64,000 bases of DNA from Candidatus Dechloromonas phosphoritropha. Its GTDB lineage: Bacteria; Pseudomonadota; Gammaproteobacteria; Burkholderiales; Rhodocyclaceae. Position numbers and translations under genes: made by a program. Where the stretch lies: the NCBI GenBank assembly GCA_016722705.1, contig JADKGN010000004.1, positions 62,001-126,000 on the forward strand, in the 5' to 3' direction. This document shows, piece after piece, positions 42,895-51,206 of this stretch (position 1 is the first letter of the stretch; each line of letters starts with the position of its first letter). The notes below the pieces were generated by a model. The model saw nothing but the letters and a program-made list of their open reading frames with translations. It was not told where the DNA came from and did not search any database.

Positions 42895-45519
42895 TCAGGT
42901 CGACGAACCAACCCCCTTGGCCGCCCGCAGTTCCACTTCAAGTTTCTTCGCCACGCTGATATCGATAAAGTTGATCACCACCCCATCGATCACATTATCC
43001 TGGGTCCGGTAAGGCAGAATTTTCACCAGATACCAGCTTGCATTGCGACCGGAAATCTCCTTTTCCGAGAAGATCAGCGTGTCGAGCACTGCCTTTATAT
43101 CCTTCTGCAAGCCGGGATAGTCAAGCTGATTGACGATGTCGGCCAGCGGTCGACCCACGTCACCGGGGATCAGTTTGAAGATCCGCGTTGCCTGGTCGGT
43201 ATAACGCCGGACGCGCAGGCCGTTGTTGAGGAAGATGGTCGCGATGTCGGTGCTGTTCAACAGATTCTTCATGTCGTTGTTGATCGATGACAACTCGTCG
43301 ACCTTGGACTGAAGCTCGACATTGACGGTCTGCAACTCCTCGTTGAGCGACTGCATTTCCTCCTTGGAAGTCGTCAGTTCCTCGTTGGTCGATTGCAGTT
43401 CCTCGTTGGTCGATTGCAGTTCCTCGTTAGTCGATTGCAGTTCCTCGTTAGTCGACTTGAGCTCTTCGTGCGAACGCGGCATTTCTTCGCGAATGGCCTG
43501 AATCTCGGTGGAAGCCTGCTGCAATGCTTGTTCAAGTTCGAGTATCCGTCCGTTGTCGGCCAGTTTGCCAACGCGCCGCTTTGGCTTGGCAACCGGCACC
43601 GCAACCTCAGCAAAGACAATCATCGCCATACCCTTGAGCGGCGCCGGCTCGCGCACCGGATTGACCGTCAGGTCGATCAGCCGAACCCCGCTGCCTGTCC
43701 GGATCTGCAAGTCCTTGACGGCCACCGACTCCATCGTGCGGAACGCCTTGGGCAGCGCCATGTCCAGCCCCTGGCGCAAGCCTTCGCGGGCCATCGCGTG
43801 AATGTTCCAGTTTGCCTTGCCAGCGGCTGGCTCAAGGTATTCTCCGGTGCGCCCGTTGATGAAGAGAACATCGCCCTCGGCATTGACCAGCACGGCCGCT
43901 GGCGAGAATTTCTGGAGGAGCAACTGATCGGCCAAAGCCTGTAGATTCGAAATATGCATGTCGGGTATCAATGCCGCATTGGGGTTGACCGGGCCGTTAA
44001 ATTGGCGTGTTGGAAAATCCACATCAAGCGGACTGGATATTACCTGCTCGTTGCGATAGATTCGTGCCTTGCTTTCCAGTGGCGAGAAAAGATCATGAAA
44101 GCCACCAATGCTCTCGGCACTGCCCAGAAAGAGAACCCCGCCGGGATTCAGGCTGTAATGAAACAGGCGCAATAACTTTTTCTGCAGATCCGGCCCGAGG
44201 TAAATCAGCAGGTTCCGGCAAGTAAGGATATCCAGTTTGGTGAACGGCGGGTCCATCACCATGTTCTGCGTCGCAAAGACGACCATCTGGCGGATTTCCT
44301 CGGCAACCCGGAAACCGCTTCCATCTTCGCGGAAAAACCGGGCCAGCCGCTCGGGCGAAAGGTCGGCAGCAATATTGGCCGAAAAGTATCCCTTGCGGGC
44401 TCTGGCAATCGCATCCGGGTCCAGGTCGGTGGCGAAAATCTGCACGACAACCCGCTCGAGTGGCTTGAGTTTTTCTACAAGCTCCTTGAAGGTGATTGCC
44501 AGCGAATAAGCTTCCTCTCCGGTCGAGCAACCGGCGACCCAGGCACGCAGCGTGCCGCCAACCTCTTTGGCCGCGATCATGGCGGGCAGCGCCGATTCCT
44601 GCAGATAAGCCCAGGCCGCCGGATCCCTGAAAAAATGGGTTACGCCGATCAGGAGTTCCTTGAACAGGAGATCGATTTCCTGGGGGTTTTCCTGAAGGAA
44701 ATGTACGTAATCCGAAATTTGCCGGAGTTGGTGAATGCCCATGCGGCGCTCGATCCGTCGATAAATCGTGCTTTTCTTGTACAGGGAAAAGTCATGCCGT
44801 GTGTGCGAGCGGAGCAGGATGCAGACCTTTTCAAAGCCCGATGAATGTTCTTTCGTGGCCGGCCCGGGCAGGTTTTCATCTGTAGGCGGCAACTGGCCGT
44901 GAATATTCACGATGCGCGTGGTCAATTCGCCGGCGACAGCCACTACATCGGCGTATCCGGCTTCTATCGCACTACGCGGCATGCCATCGAACTTTGCCTC
45001 AGCGGGGTCCTGGACCAGCGCCAGCCCGCCCTGCTCCTTGATGGCGCGCAGCCCCAAGGTGCCATCCGAACCCATGCCGGAGAGAATCACGCCGATGGCG
45101 CGCTCCCGTCGGTCTTCAGCCAGCGAGCGGAAAAATGAATCAATGGGCAGGCGCAAGCCATGCGGCGCGAGCCGATCAAGCAGATAAAGCGTGTCGTGGA
45201 GGATCACCAGATCCTTGTTGGGCGGAATCACATACACGCAATCCGGCCGGGTCTTCATCCGGTTGCCGGCCTGTTGCACCAGCATCGGCGTTCTCCGTTG
45301 CAAAAGTTCGGGCAGCAGCCCATGGCGATCCGGATCAAGGTGCTGGACGACGACGAAGGCCATCCCGCTGTTCTTCGGCACGCCGGCGAAAAATTGCTCC
45401 AGCGCTTCCAGTCCGCCGGCCGAGGCACCCACGCCAACAATCTGGAACGTGCCGCCATCCGGCGCAACCTCGGATTCAGGCTGGTTTACGGAAACCTGGT
45501 CGTTCCGTTTGGCGGTCAT
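42895..45519 (-). CDS. CheB-CheR-PAS fusion protein
   Basis: 874 residues. Order: CheB methylesterase domain (VGVGASAGGLEAL with Ser; QHLDPDRHGLLPELL with His; GMGSDGTLGLRAIKEQGG with Asp), residues about 25-210. The CheR methyltransferase domain follows, about 235-505 (DFSLYKKSTIYRRIERRMG; RAWVAGCSTGEEAYSLAI SAM site; FCRN-like TCRNLLIYL). Then come a PAS-like domain, a coiled coil built on repeated STNEELQ heptads (about 690-720), and a final PAS domain. No kinase domain is attached, unlike many relatives. It is probably a signalling protein that modifies or senses rather than a chemotaxis core component, since no cheA or mcp genes are near. Confidence 0.92.
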   Translation of the reverse strand: MTAKRNDQVSVNQPESEVAPDGGTFQIVGVGASAGGLEALEQFFAGVPKNSGMAFVVVQHLDPDRHGLLPELLQRRTPMLVQQAGNRMKTRPDCVYVIPPNKDLVILHDTLYLLDRLAPHGLRLPIDSFFRSLAEDRRERAIGVILSGMGSDGTLGLRAIKEQGGLALVQDPAEAKFDGMPRSAIEAGYADVVAVAGELTTRIVNIHGQLPPTDENLPGPATKEHSSGFEKVCILLRSHTRHDFSLYKKSTIYRRIERRMGIHQLRQISDYVHFLQENPQEIDLLFKELLIGVTHFFRDPAAWAYLQESALPAMIAAKEVGGTLRAWVAGCSTGEEAYSLAITFKELVEKLKPLERVVVQIFATDLDPDAIARARKGYFSANIAADLSPERLARFFREDGSGFRVAEEIRQMVVFATQNMVMDPPFTKLDILTCRNLLIYLGPDLQKKLLRLFHYSLNPGGVLFLGSAESIGGFHDLFSPLESKARIYRNEQVISSPLDVDFPTRQFNGPVNPNAALIPDMHISNLQALADQLLLQKFSPAAVLVNAEGDVLFINGRTGEYLEPAAGKANWNIHAMAREGLRQGLDMALPKAFRTMESVAVKDLQIRTGSGVRLIDLTVNPVREPAPLKGMAMIVFAEVAVPVAKPKRRVGKLADNGRILELEQALQQASTEIQAIREEMPRSHEELKSTNEELQSTNEELQSTNEELQSTNEELTTSKEEMQSLNEELQTVNVELQSKVDELSSINNDMKNLLNSTDIATIFLNNGLRVRRYTDQATRIFKLIPGDVGRPLADIVNQLDYPGLQKDIKAVLDTLIFSEKEISGRNASWYLVKILPYRTQDNVIDGVVINFIDISVAKKLEVELRAAKGVGSST
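43381..43464 (-). repeat. Four tandem 21-bp units in the coiled coil of the CheB-CheR gene
   Basis: Four head-to-tail copies of a 21-base unit (43381, 43402, 43423, 43444) encode STNEELQ heptads. Copies 1 and 2 are identical, copy 3 differs by one base, and copy 4 by a few. Whole-unit gain or loss would change the coiled-coil length by exactly one heptad pair turn without breaking the frame. Confidence 0.9.
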
Positions 45520-45697
45520 CCCGACTTGCTCCTATGAACTGATTGTGGGCGCTAACTGCAAGGAAGCCTTGAAGCATAGGCCGCCGGATGACCTGCGAAG
45601 GTTCCCGCATGGTCGACCCACTGAAATGCAACCAAAAATGGCCAAAAATACCGGTCGACCACAGCAATGGCGGATCAGCCAACTCCCGGCCCGCGCA

Positions 45698-46111
45698 TTA
45701 CCAGGCAAATGAAATTGTCTGGGGAGCGCCGGCACGGACATTCACGTCCTTCTGGATCTCGCGCCCCTCATAGGTGGCACGTACCCGGTAAGCGCCAGGG
45801 TCCAGCCGGGTCAGCACGATCGGTCCGGCCGCAGGCACGTCCAGCACCTGCTTGCCCTGACCATTGAAAATCGTAACAGCGACCTTGGCCACAAAGGCGC
45901 CCGACTTCTCGGACAGGATCAGCTTGAGGTTGAAGTCCTGGCCGACCTGGCTGATCTGCTGAAACTCCTTGTCGCCAATGCCACCTGATATATAGGCGGT
46001 ACCGTTTGCATCGGTTTGGGTTGGTAACCTGGCCAATTCTTGCGCCGACAGCGGGCCACAAACCAGCCCGAGAGAAATGACGAGCGCCTTGAGCGTGAGC
46101 GTGCTTCGCAT
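45698..46111 (-). CDS. Secreted protein with a carboxypeptidase-regulatory-like beta domain
   Basis: 137 residues. A signal peptide ends at about residue 23 (GLVCGPLSAQE). The mature part is a beta-sandwich-like domain: VAKVAVTIFNGQGKQVLDVP, and GAYRVRATYEGREIQKDVNV, which resembles CarboxypepD_reg/Ig-like domains. No catalytic residues are seen. It lies at the start of the small-protein cluster and faces the CsbD remnant on the same strand. I infer a periplasmic location; the function is unknown. Confidence 0.7.
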   Translation of the reverse strand: MRSTLTLKALVISLGLVCGPLSAQELARLPTQTDANGTAYISGGIGDKEFQQISQVGQDFNLKLILSEKSGAFVAKVAVTIFNGQGKQVLDVPAAGPIVLTRLDPGAYRVRATYEGREIQKDVNVRAGAPQTISFAW

Positions 46112-46217
46112 GGCATATACTCCTTTAATGGTTCTTTATCTTTCTGACGTGAAAGCTCGGATTACGGTCGCAAACCCGCCAGATAAAACCGCATCGCTAC
46201 GGTCTGTTCAACAAGGA

Positions 46218-46400
46218 TCAGCCCTTCCGGACTTCCTTGATTTCCTCTTTCAGGTCGCCAACTTTTTCCTGAATCTTGCCTTTGACCTGATTTTTCAGAC
46301 CCTCGGCCTATTGCTTCTTGTCGCCGGTCAGCTTGCCGAATTCTTCCTGAATTTTCCCGCCCAAATCCGTTGCGGCGCCCTTGACTTGATCTTTGTTCAT
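46218..46400 (-). pseudogene. csbD: CsbD-family stress protein gene with an in-frame amber codon
   Basis: A 60-codon frame starts at ATG 46400 (MNKDQVKGAATDLGGKIQEE) and ends at TGA 46218-46220. It matches CsbD proteins (GKLTGDKKQ, AEGLKNQVKGKIQEKVGDLK) except that codon 31, at 46308-46310, is TAG where relatives have a sense codon, usually Gln. One C-to-T change from CAG explains it. The two halves are otherwise intact, so the lesion is recent or is suppressed. CsbD proteins are small, charged, sigma-B/stress-linked proteins of unknown mechanism. Confidence 0.75.
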
Positions 46401-46700
46401 GATTGATTCCTCATTGGTAAGTGCTTCTGAAACCCGGACACCATCAGGTTCGTCCGGCAAATCACACGATCCATTTCTCGTGTCGACGGAAACAGTTTAG
46501 CCGGAGGCAGACGTCGGTTCTGTTCGCTAGCCAACATAACGGCGACAGCCTACCGGTATCCTGCGCTCTGGAAGCAGAAGGATTTCTGCTTTGTGCGATT
46601 CCACACATAAGCGCGCGCCGGCATGAACTATGATGAGATTGAATGGATGGCTTTCCGCAATCCGCATTCGATTGGGCGGTGGCCCGACAAGGAAGGTTCG

Positions 46701-48875
46701 ATGACGCAAGAGTTGACGCATGACCCCAAGCTGAACCGCATTCTGGCGGCGCTTCCGGTAACCGAGTACGCCAGACTGGAAAGCGATCTGACGATCGTCG
46801 AGTTGACCGCCGGACAGATTCTTTACGGCGCCAGCGATGATGTTGAATACGTCTATTTCCCGATCACCAGCATTGTCTCGCTGATTTTTTCCACCGAAGA
46901 CGGCTCATCCTCCGAACTGGCGATGACGGGAAACGACGGCTTGGTCGGCATCCCGCTGGTACTCGGCGGGGCAACGACGACGCACAAGGTGGTGGTACAA
47001 ACTGCGGGCACGGCCAGTTGCCTGCGGGCCGAGGTATTGTCCTGGGAACTCGACCAGGGTGGCGAGTTGCAACGCCTTTGCCTGTGTTACGCGCAGGCCT
47101 TGATGACCCAGATGGCACAAAGTGTGGTCTGCAATCGCCATCATTCGCTGGACCAGCAGTTGTGTCGCTGGCTGCTGCTCAGCCTTGACCAGATACCGGG
47201 CAATGTACTCAACGTAACCCAGGAACTGATCGCCAGCATGCTGGGGGTGCGCCGCGAAGGCGTTACCCAGGCCGCCGGAAAATTGCAGGCGGCCGGCCTC
47301 ATTCAATACCAACGCGGGCATATCACGGTGACTGATCGGTCGGGCCTCGAAGCCAGGGCGTGTGAATGCTACGGCGTCGTCAGGTCCGAATACGACCGCT
47401 TGTTCATGCGTGCCCCGGCGAACTTCCCGAAGAATCGCAGCCGCCCCAATCCGCTCACCGTACGCCAGCGCGCCGAGGCACGCTTCAAGCAAACGCCCCC
47501 GGTGGCCACGAATACGAACTGGGAAGCCGCGCAACTGCTGCACGAACTTCAGGTGCACCAGATCGAACTGGAAATGCATAACGAGGAATTGCGCAACTCT
47601 TACGCCGAAGCCGATGACCTGCGCGAAAAATATGCCGATATTTACGACTTCGCACCGGTTGCCTATTTCACGCTGAATGCGCAGGGCGTCATTCTTCAGC
47701 TCAATCTCGCCGGCGCCATACTGCTCGGGATCAAGCGATCGCAAAACATGCGCCATCGCTTTGCTGCAGCAGTCAATCCTGAATATTTGCCCATGTTTCA
47801 ACACTTTTTCGACGAAGTTTTGCGTAATAAATCCAAGAAATCCTGCGAGATGCTCCTCTTGCCAACCAGCCATAATCCCGAAGCCTTCGTCAGAATCCAG
47901 GCGGTTCCGGGCGAAAGCGGCGAGGAATGTCGCATGGTGGTGATGGACATTACCGCTGAAAAGCTGGCCGAGAAGGCACTGAACCTGCGCGAGCAATATC
48001 TCCGCACCGTGCTCAACAATTTCCCGTTCCTTGTCTGGCTCAAGGATGAGCAAAGCCGGTTTCTTGCGGTCAACGCCCCATTTGCCGAGAATTTCGGCTG
48101 GCCTTCGCCCGATTCGCTGCGCGGCAAAACCGACTTCGACATTACCACCCGCGAACTGGCGGAACATTATCGCGCCGGCGATCAGGCCGTACTCGCCAGC
48201 GGCAAGGCGACAGACATTGAAGAACTGATCGAGAACAATGGCGAAGCGCGCTGGTTCGAAACCTACAAGTCACCGATCATTATCGATGACACAAGTGTCG
48301 GGACGGTGGGCTTTGCGCGGGACATTACCAAGCGCCGGCAGATGGAAGAGGAATTGCGCAAGGTGGCTGCCATCGACCCGCTGACCCAACTGGCGAGCCG
48401 GGAGTATTTCCTTGGCCACCTCGAAGCAGCGCATTCGGAATTGAAACGCGATGCCTTTCAGCAGATCGCCCTGTTGACAGTAAGCCTCGACTATCTGAGC
48501 GTACTCAACGACACGCTCGGTCTGGCCGCCGACGATGCCGTGCTGCGACTGGTTTCCAACGTCCTGCGCGATGAGTTGCGCAAGATGGATAGTGCGGGAG
48601 TGATTGCCAACGACCGGTTCGCGGTGCTCATGCTCAACAGCGACCTTGAAGCGGCGCAGGCTTTCGCCGAACGCCTGATGAACAAGGTGGCCGTGACCAA
48701 GATCGTCATGGGCGAGCGTCAGGGTGTCGTTACCATCAGCATGGGCATTGCCACCATGAGCGCTGCCGACAGCACGGCTGAACAGGCGCTCAACCGGGCC
48801 GACGAGGCGCTTTGTCGCGCCCGGGCGGCGGGACCCAACCGGATAGCATGTGCCTCGCCGCCCGACCGGGCATGA
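46701..48875 (+). CDS. Crp-like regulator fused to PAS domains and a degenerate GGDEF domain
   Basis: 724 residues from ATG 46701 with GGAAGG upstream (ATG 46623 adds 26). Residues about 15-150 form a cNMP-binding-like domain (VEYVYFPITSIVSLIF). About 165-240 is a Crp-type winged HTH (LNVTQELIASMLGVRREGVTQAAGKL). Two PAS domains follow (about 300-430 and 435-555) and a GGDEF domain (about 560-720), in which the signature near residue 635 reads ANDRF instead of GGDEF. It is probably inactive as a cyclase. Stand-alone Crp proteins of this N-terminal type are common; the sensory extension is unusual. Cytosolic, no membrane helices. Confidence 0.85.
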   Translation: MTQELTHDPKLNRILAALPVTEYARLESDLTIVELTAGQILYGASDDVEYVYFPITSIVSLIFSTEDGSSSELAMTGNDGLVGIPLVLGGATTTHKVVVQTAGTASCLRAEVLSWELDQGGELQRLCLCYAQALMTQMAQSVVCNRHHSLDQQLCRWLLLSLDQIPGNVLNVTQELIASMLGVRREGVTQAAGKLQAAGLIQYQRGHITVTDRSGLEARACECYGVVRSEYDRLFMRAPANFPKNRSRPNPLTVRQRAEARFKQTPPVATNTNWEAAQLLHELQVHQIELEMHNEELRNSYAEADDLREKYADIYDFAPVAYFTLNAQGVILQLNLAGAILLGIKRSQNMRHRFAAAVNPEYLPMFQHFFDEVLRNKSKKSCEMLLLPTSHNPEAFVRIQAVPGESGEECRMVVMDITAEKLAEKALNLREQYLRTVLNNFPFLVWLKDEQSRFLAVNAPFAENFGWPSPDSLRGKTDFDITTRELAEHYRAGDQAVLASGKATDIEELIENNGEARWFETYKSPIIIDDTSVGTVGFARDITKRRQMEEELRKVAAIDPLTQLASREYFLGHLEAAHSELKRDAFQQIALLTVSLDYLSVLNDTLGLAADDAVLRLVSNVLRDELRKMDSAGVIANDRFAVLMLNSDLEAAQAFAERLMNKVAVTKIVMGERQGVVTISMGIATMSAADSTAEQALNRADEALCRARAAGPNRIACASPPDRA

Positions 48876-48899
48876 TGCCGCGGCCGGAACTAATGGGCG

Positions 48900-49058
48900 T
48901 CATATTCGGCCCAGCAACAGCAAGACAAGCAGAATGACCACGACAAGGCCCAAGCCACCGCTCGGCCCATAACCCCACCCCCTGCTGTGCGGCCACGCCG
49001 GAATCACGCCGAGCAGTGCGAGCACAAGGATGATCAGAAGAATTGTTCCGATTGACAT
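48900..49058 (-). CDS. DUF3309 membrane microprotein
   Basis: 52 residues from ATG 49058 after GAAGGTGACG. Two hydrophobic helices (MSIGTILLIILVLALLGVIP and LVVVILLVLLLLGRI) flank the diagnostic WPHSRGWGYGPSGGLG turn of DUF3309. These small inner-membrane proteins are widespread in beta- and gammaproteobacteria and tied to stress clusters. The role is unknown. Confidence 0.88.
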   Translation of the reverse strand: MSIGTILLIILVLALLGVIPAWPHSRGWGYGPSGGLGLVVVILLVLLLLGRI

Positions 49059-49203
49059 TTTCGTCACCTTCTCAAGAACCGATACTGCCGGCACCGTGAA
49101 CTGCAGCCTGGAAGCAGGATCGTCAGGATCATTGTCTGCTCAACGCCCTGCCGGCTCTGTGTGCTGGCGAACATTCAACACAACGGCGGGCCGGTCGAGG
49201 CGC

Positions 49204-49452
49204 TCAGTAGCGGTAAGGATCATTCGGACGACGGTCATTTTTATCCTTGACTCCGTCGCCGTCGCGGTCGTGTTTGCCGCGGTCGTGGTCGCCGCGGTCA
49301 TAGTCGCCGCGGTCGTGGTCGCCTCGATTGGGTGGACCGGACTGATCATAATCCGGGCGATGACCGCCGCCATCTCGATAGGCAACCGGATAGGCCACGC
49401 AACCCGATAAAAGCGCGCTGATAGCGATCAGCAAGACGGAAAGGTTTTTCAT
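49204..49452 (-). CDS. Small lipoprotein with a charged Arg/Asp/His repeat tail
   Basis: 82 residues from ATG 49452 after AGGAGA. A lipoprotein signal with lipobox LLSGC (Cys near residue 18) is followed by a tail made of repeated RGDHDRGDYDRGDHDRGKHD and a thrombospondin-type-3-like DRDGDGVKDKNDRRPNDP end that could bind Ca2+. The repeat is also visible as direct repeats in the DNA. Outer-membrane lipoprotein of unknown function. Confidence 0.75.
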   Translation of the reverse strand: MKNLSVLLIAISALLSGCVAYPVAYRDGGGHRPDYDQSGPPNRGDHDRGDYDRGDHDRGKHDRDGDGVKDKNDRRPNDPYRY

Positions 49453-49562
49453 GTTTTCTCCTGGATAGCATGTCTCGATGTTCAAAGAGAAGGATCTCTG
49501 TTGAACAGTCTTTGTGCAAAAACTGCGCACGATCTGGATTTTCGGAAGCGGTTCCTGACGTT

Positions 49563-49637
49563 TCAGCGCAGACCGAAAAACGACAGGACGAACAGGATGA
49601 CGACCACCAGGCCGACGATGTAAATGATGTTGTTCAT
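49563..49637 (-). CDS. 24-residue membrane microprotein
   Basis: MNNIIYIVGLVVVILFVLSF then FGLR: one hydrophobic helix with a short basic end, 24 residues, stop TGA at 49563-49565. An upstream GGAGGTAATCC (49638-49650 region, minus strand) is a good ribosome site. Very similar microproteins occur next to DUF3309 and other stress genes in betaproteobacteria, which supports a real gene despite its size. It is likely an inner-membrane peptide of unknown role. Confidence 0.7.
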   Translation of the reverse strand: MNNIIYIVGLVVVILFVLSFFGLR

Positions 49638-49912
49638 GGGATTACCTCCGTATGAGTCTAGTGGCCGATCCGCGTGGCTGACGCCATGCCCGAATCACCA
49701 TGCACCACACTACCCCCCACAGCGCCGACACTCTGTTCGCTGGCGCACAAAGAATCCGCCGGATTGGCGTTACCCAGCCCATGGCAGTCATGCCGGCGGA
49801 TAAAACATTTCCAAGCCTGATCAGTAATACGCTGGCCAGTCAATTGCTTGGAGGGAGTTTTCTGGACTGGACCAGCCGGCGCGTCGATACGCACGTAATG
49901 GAGCTGCAGCCC

Positions 49913-51139
49913 TCATGCAACATGGTCCGACATCTCGCTCTTGACCGGCTCGTTTCCACCGAGCAGCTCGCCCACCGCCTTGAGGTCGTCGACCCGATCG
50001 CACACTGCCTTTATGATCATCAGGATCGGCGTACCCAGTAGCAGGCCCCAGATGCCCCAGAGCCATCCCCATGCCAGGACCCCGAGGAAGACCACGACCG
50101 CACTCAGCCGGCTGGTACGGCTTGTGAGGTAGGGCGTGAGGATGTTGCCGCTCACGACATGCAGCCCGATGCAGACGCCGGCCACCAGCAATGTCTTCTC
50201 GATGCTCCCGAACTGGGTGAACGCGACGAACGCGGCGGCGACGCCGAGGACAACCGAGCCAAGGTAGGGGATCAGATTCAACAGCGCCGCGACGATGCCC
50301 CACACGGCAGCCTGCTTCATGCCAATAGCCCAGAAGGCGGCGCCTGTCGCCAAGCCAACCAGGACACTCAGCAATAGCTGGACCGCGAGATAGCGCTGGA
50401 TCTGCTCCATGATTTCGTTCATTGCCTGCACTGTGACCCGCCGCCTGGCGAAGGTCGGGCCGGCGATGCGCGCGACTTTGCGCCGGAAAACGTCACCCGA
50501 AGCAAGCAGGAAAAAGGCAATGAAGCAGATGACCGTCGCCTGACCGATGATCTGCGCCGCATGCAGGGCGCCGACCACAAAATAATCCTTGATGTCGAAT
50601 GCGGCTTTCTCGATCTGCACGCGAGCGACTCCACGTGGCGCAGACGGTGGGCCAGACAGGCTGCCGGCTGCAGCCTGCTCGATCTGCGCAGCCGCCTTCT
50701 GGACCCGCTCGATATTGCCGTCTGGGCCGCCGCGCATTCCGCGCACTGATTCCCGCAGGTTGCGCGACGCCACCGGCAGGGATTCGAGCAGGTTGTCGGC
50801 ATCGTCGCGCAGCGTATAGACGCCCCACACCGTAGCCGACACGAGGACGACCATCACCAGTCCCGCACCAAGCGGTCGCGGCAGGTGCCAGCGGTGCAGG
50901 GTGTCGACTATCGGTGTCAGTGCGTAACTCAACATCAGACCGAACATGATGGGGATGACCACCTCGCTTGCCCAACGCAGCGCGAAAATGCTCAGCAAGG
51001 CGGCGATGACGACCAGCGACGTGCTGCGCACATCGACCGGCACCTTCAGCAGCGTGGCTTCGGGTTCTCGCTCGGCACCCAAGGGGGAACCGGCCTCGGT
51101 GGTTGCGTCCCCGGGGGACGGCGTCAGCGATTGTTTCAT
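49913..51139 (-). CDS. AI-2E/PerM-family membrane protein
   Basis: 408 residues with a charged N-terminal 35 residues and about eight membrane helices: VVIPIMFGLMLSYALTPIVD, GAGLVMVVLVSATVWGVYTL, and the C-terminal block NLIPYLGSVVLGVAAAFVAF ... GWLWGIWGLLLGTPILMIIK typical of the AI-2E transporter family (PF01594). Despite the name, members carry various functions (Na+/H+ antiport, efflux). The middle loop (residues 115-190) is long and helical. No operon partner is visible. Confidence 0.9.
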   Translation of the reverse strand: MKQSLTPSPGDATTEAGSPLGAEREPEATLLKVPVDVRSTSLVVIAALLSIFALRWASEVVIPIMFGLMLSYALTPIVDTLHRWHLPRPLGAGLVMVVLVSATVWGVYTLRDDADNLLESLPVASRNLRESVRGMRGGPDGNIERVQKAAAQIEQAAAGSLSGPPSAPRGVARVQIEKAAFDIKDYFVVGALHAAQIIGQATVICFIAFFLLASGDVFRRKVARIAGPTFARRRVTVQAMNEIMEQIQRYLAVQLLLSVLVGLATGAAFWAIGMKQAAVWGIVAALLNLIPYLGSVVLGVAAAFVAFTQFGSIEKTLLVAGVCIGLHVVSGNILTPYLTSRTSRLSAVVVFLGVLAWGWLWGIWGLLLGTPILMIIKAVCDRVDDLKAVGELLGGNEPVKSEMSDHVA

Positions 51140-51206
51140 CTATTCACCCCCGGATGCTAGCCGCAACACCTGGATCTGCCGGCGCGCGTTCGAACATCAT
51201 TAACTA

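Noticed and set aside
46308..46310. Recoded amino acid (pyrrolysine) at the TAG in csbD
   Set aside because: CsbD proteins need no such residue, and no pyl genes are visible; a simple CAG-to-TAG mutation is enough.
49258..49325. CRISPR-like short repeats
   Set aside because: The repeats are contiguous, encode the RGDHDRGD tail of a lipoprotein and have no spacers.
49700..50041. A 113-codon plus-strand frame after the 24-residue gene
   Set aside because: Its second half is antisense to the AI-2E family gene; no ribosome site or domain supports it.
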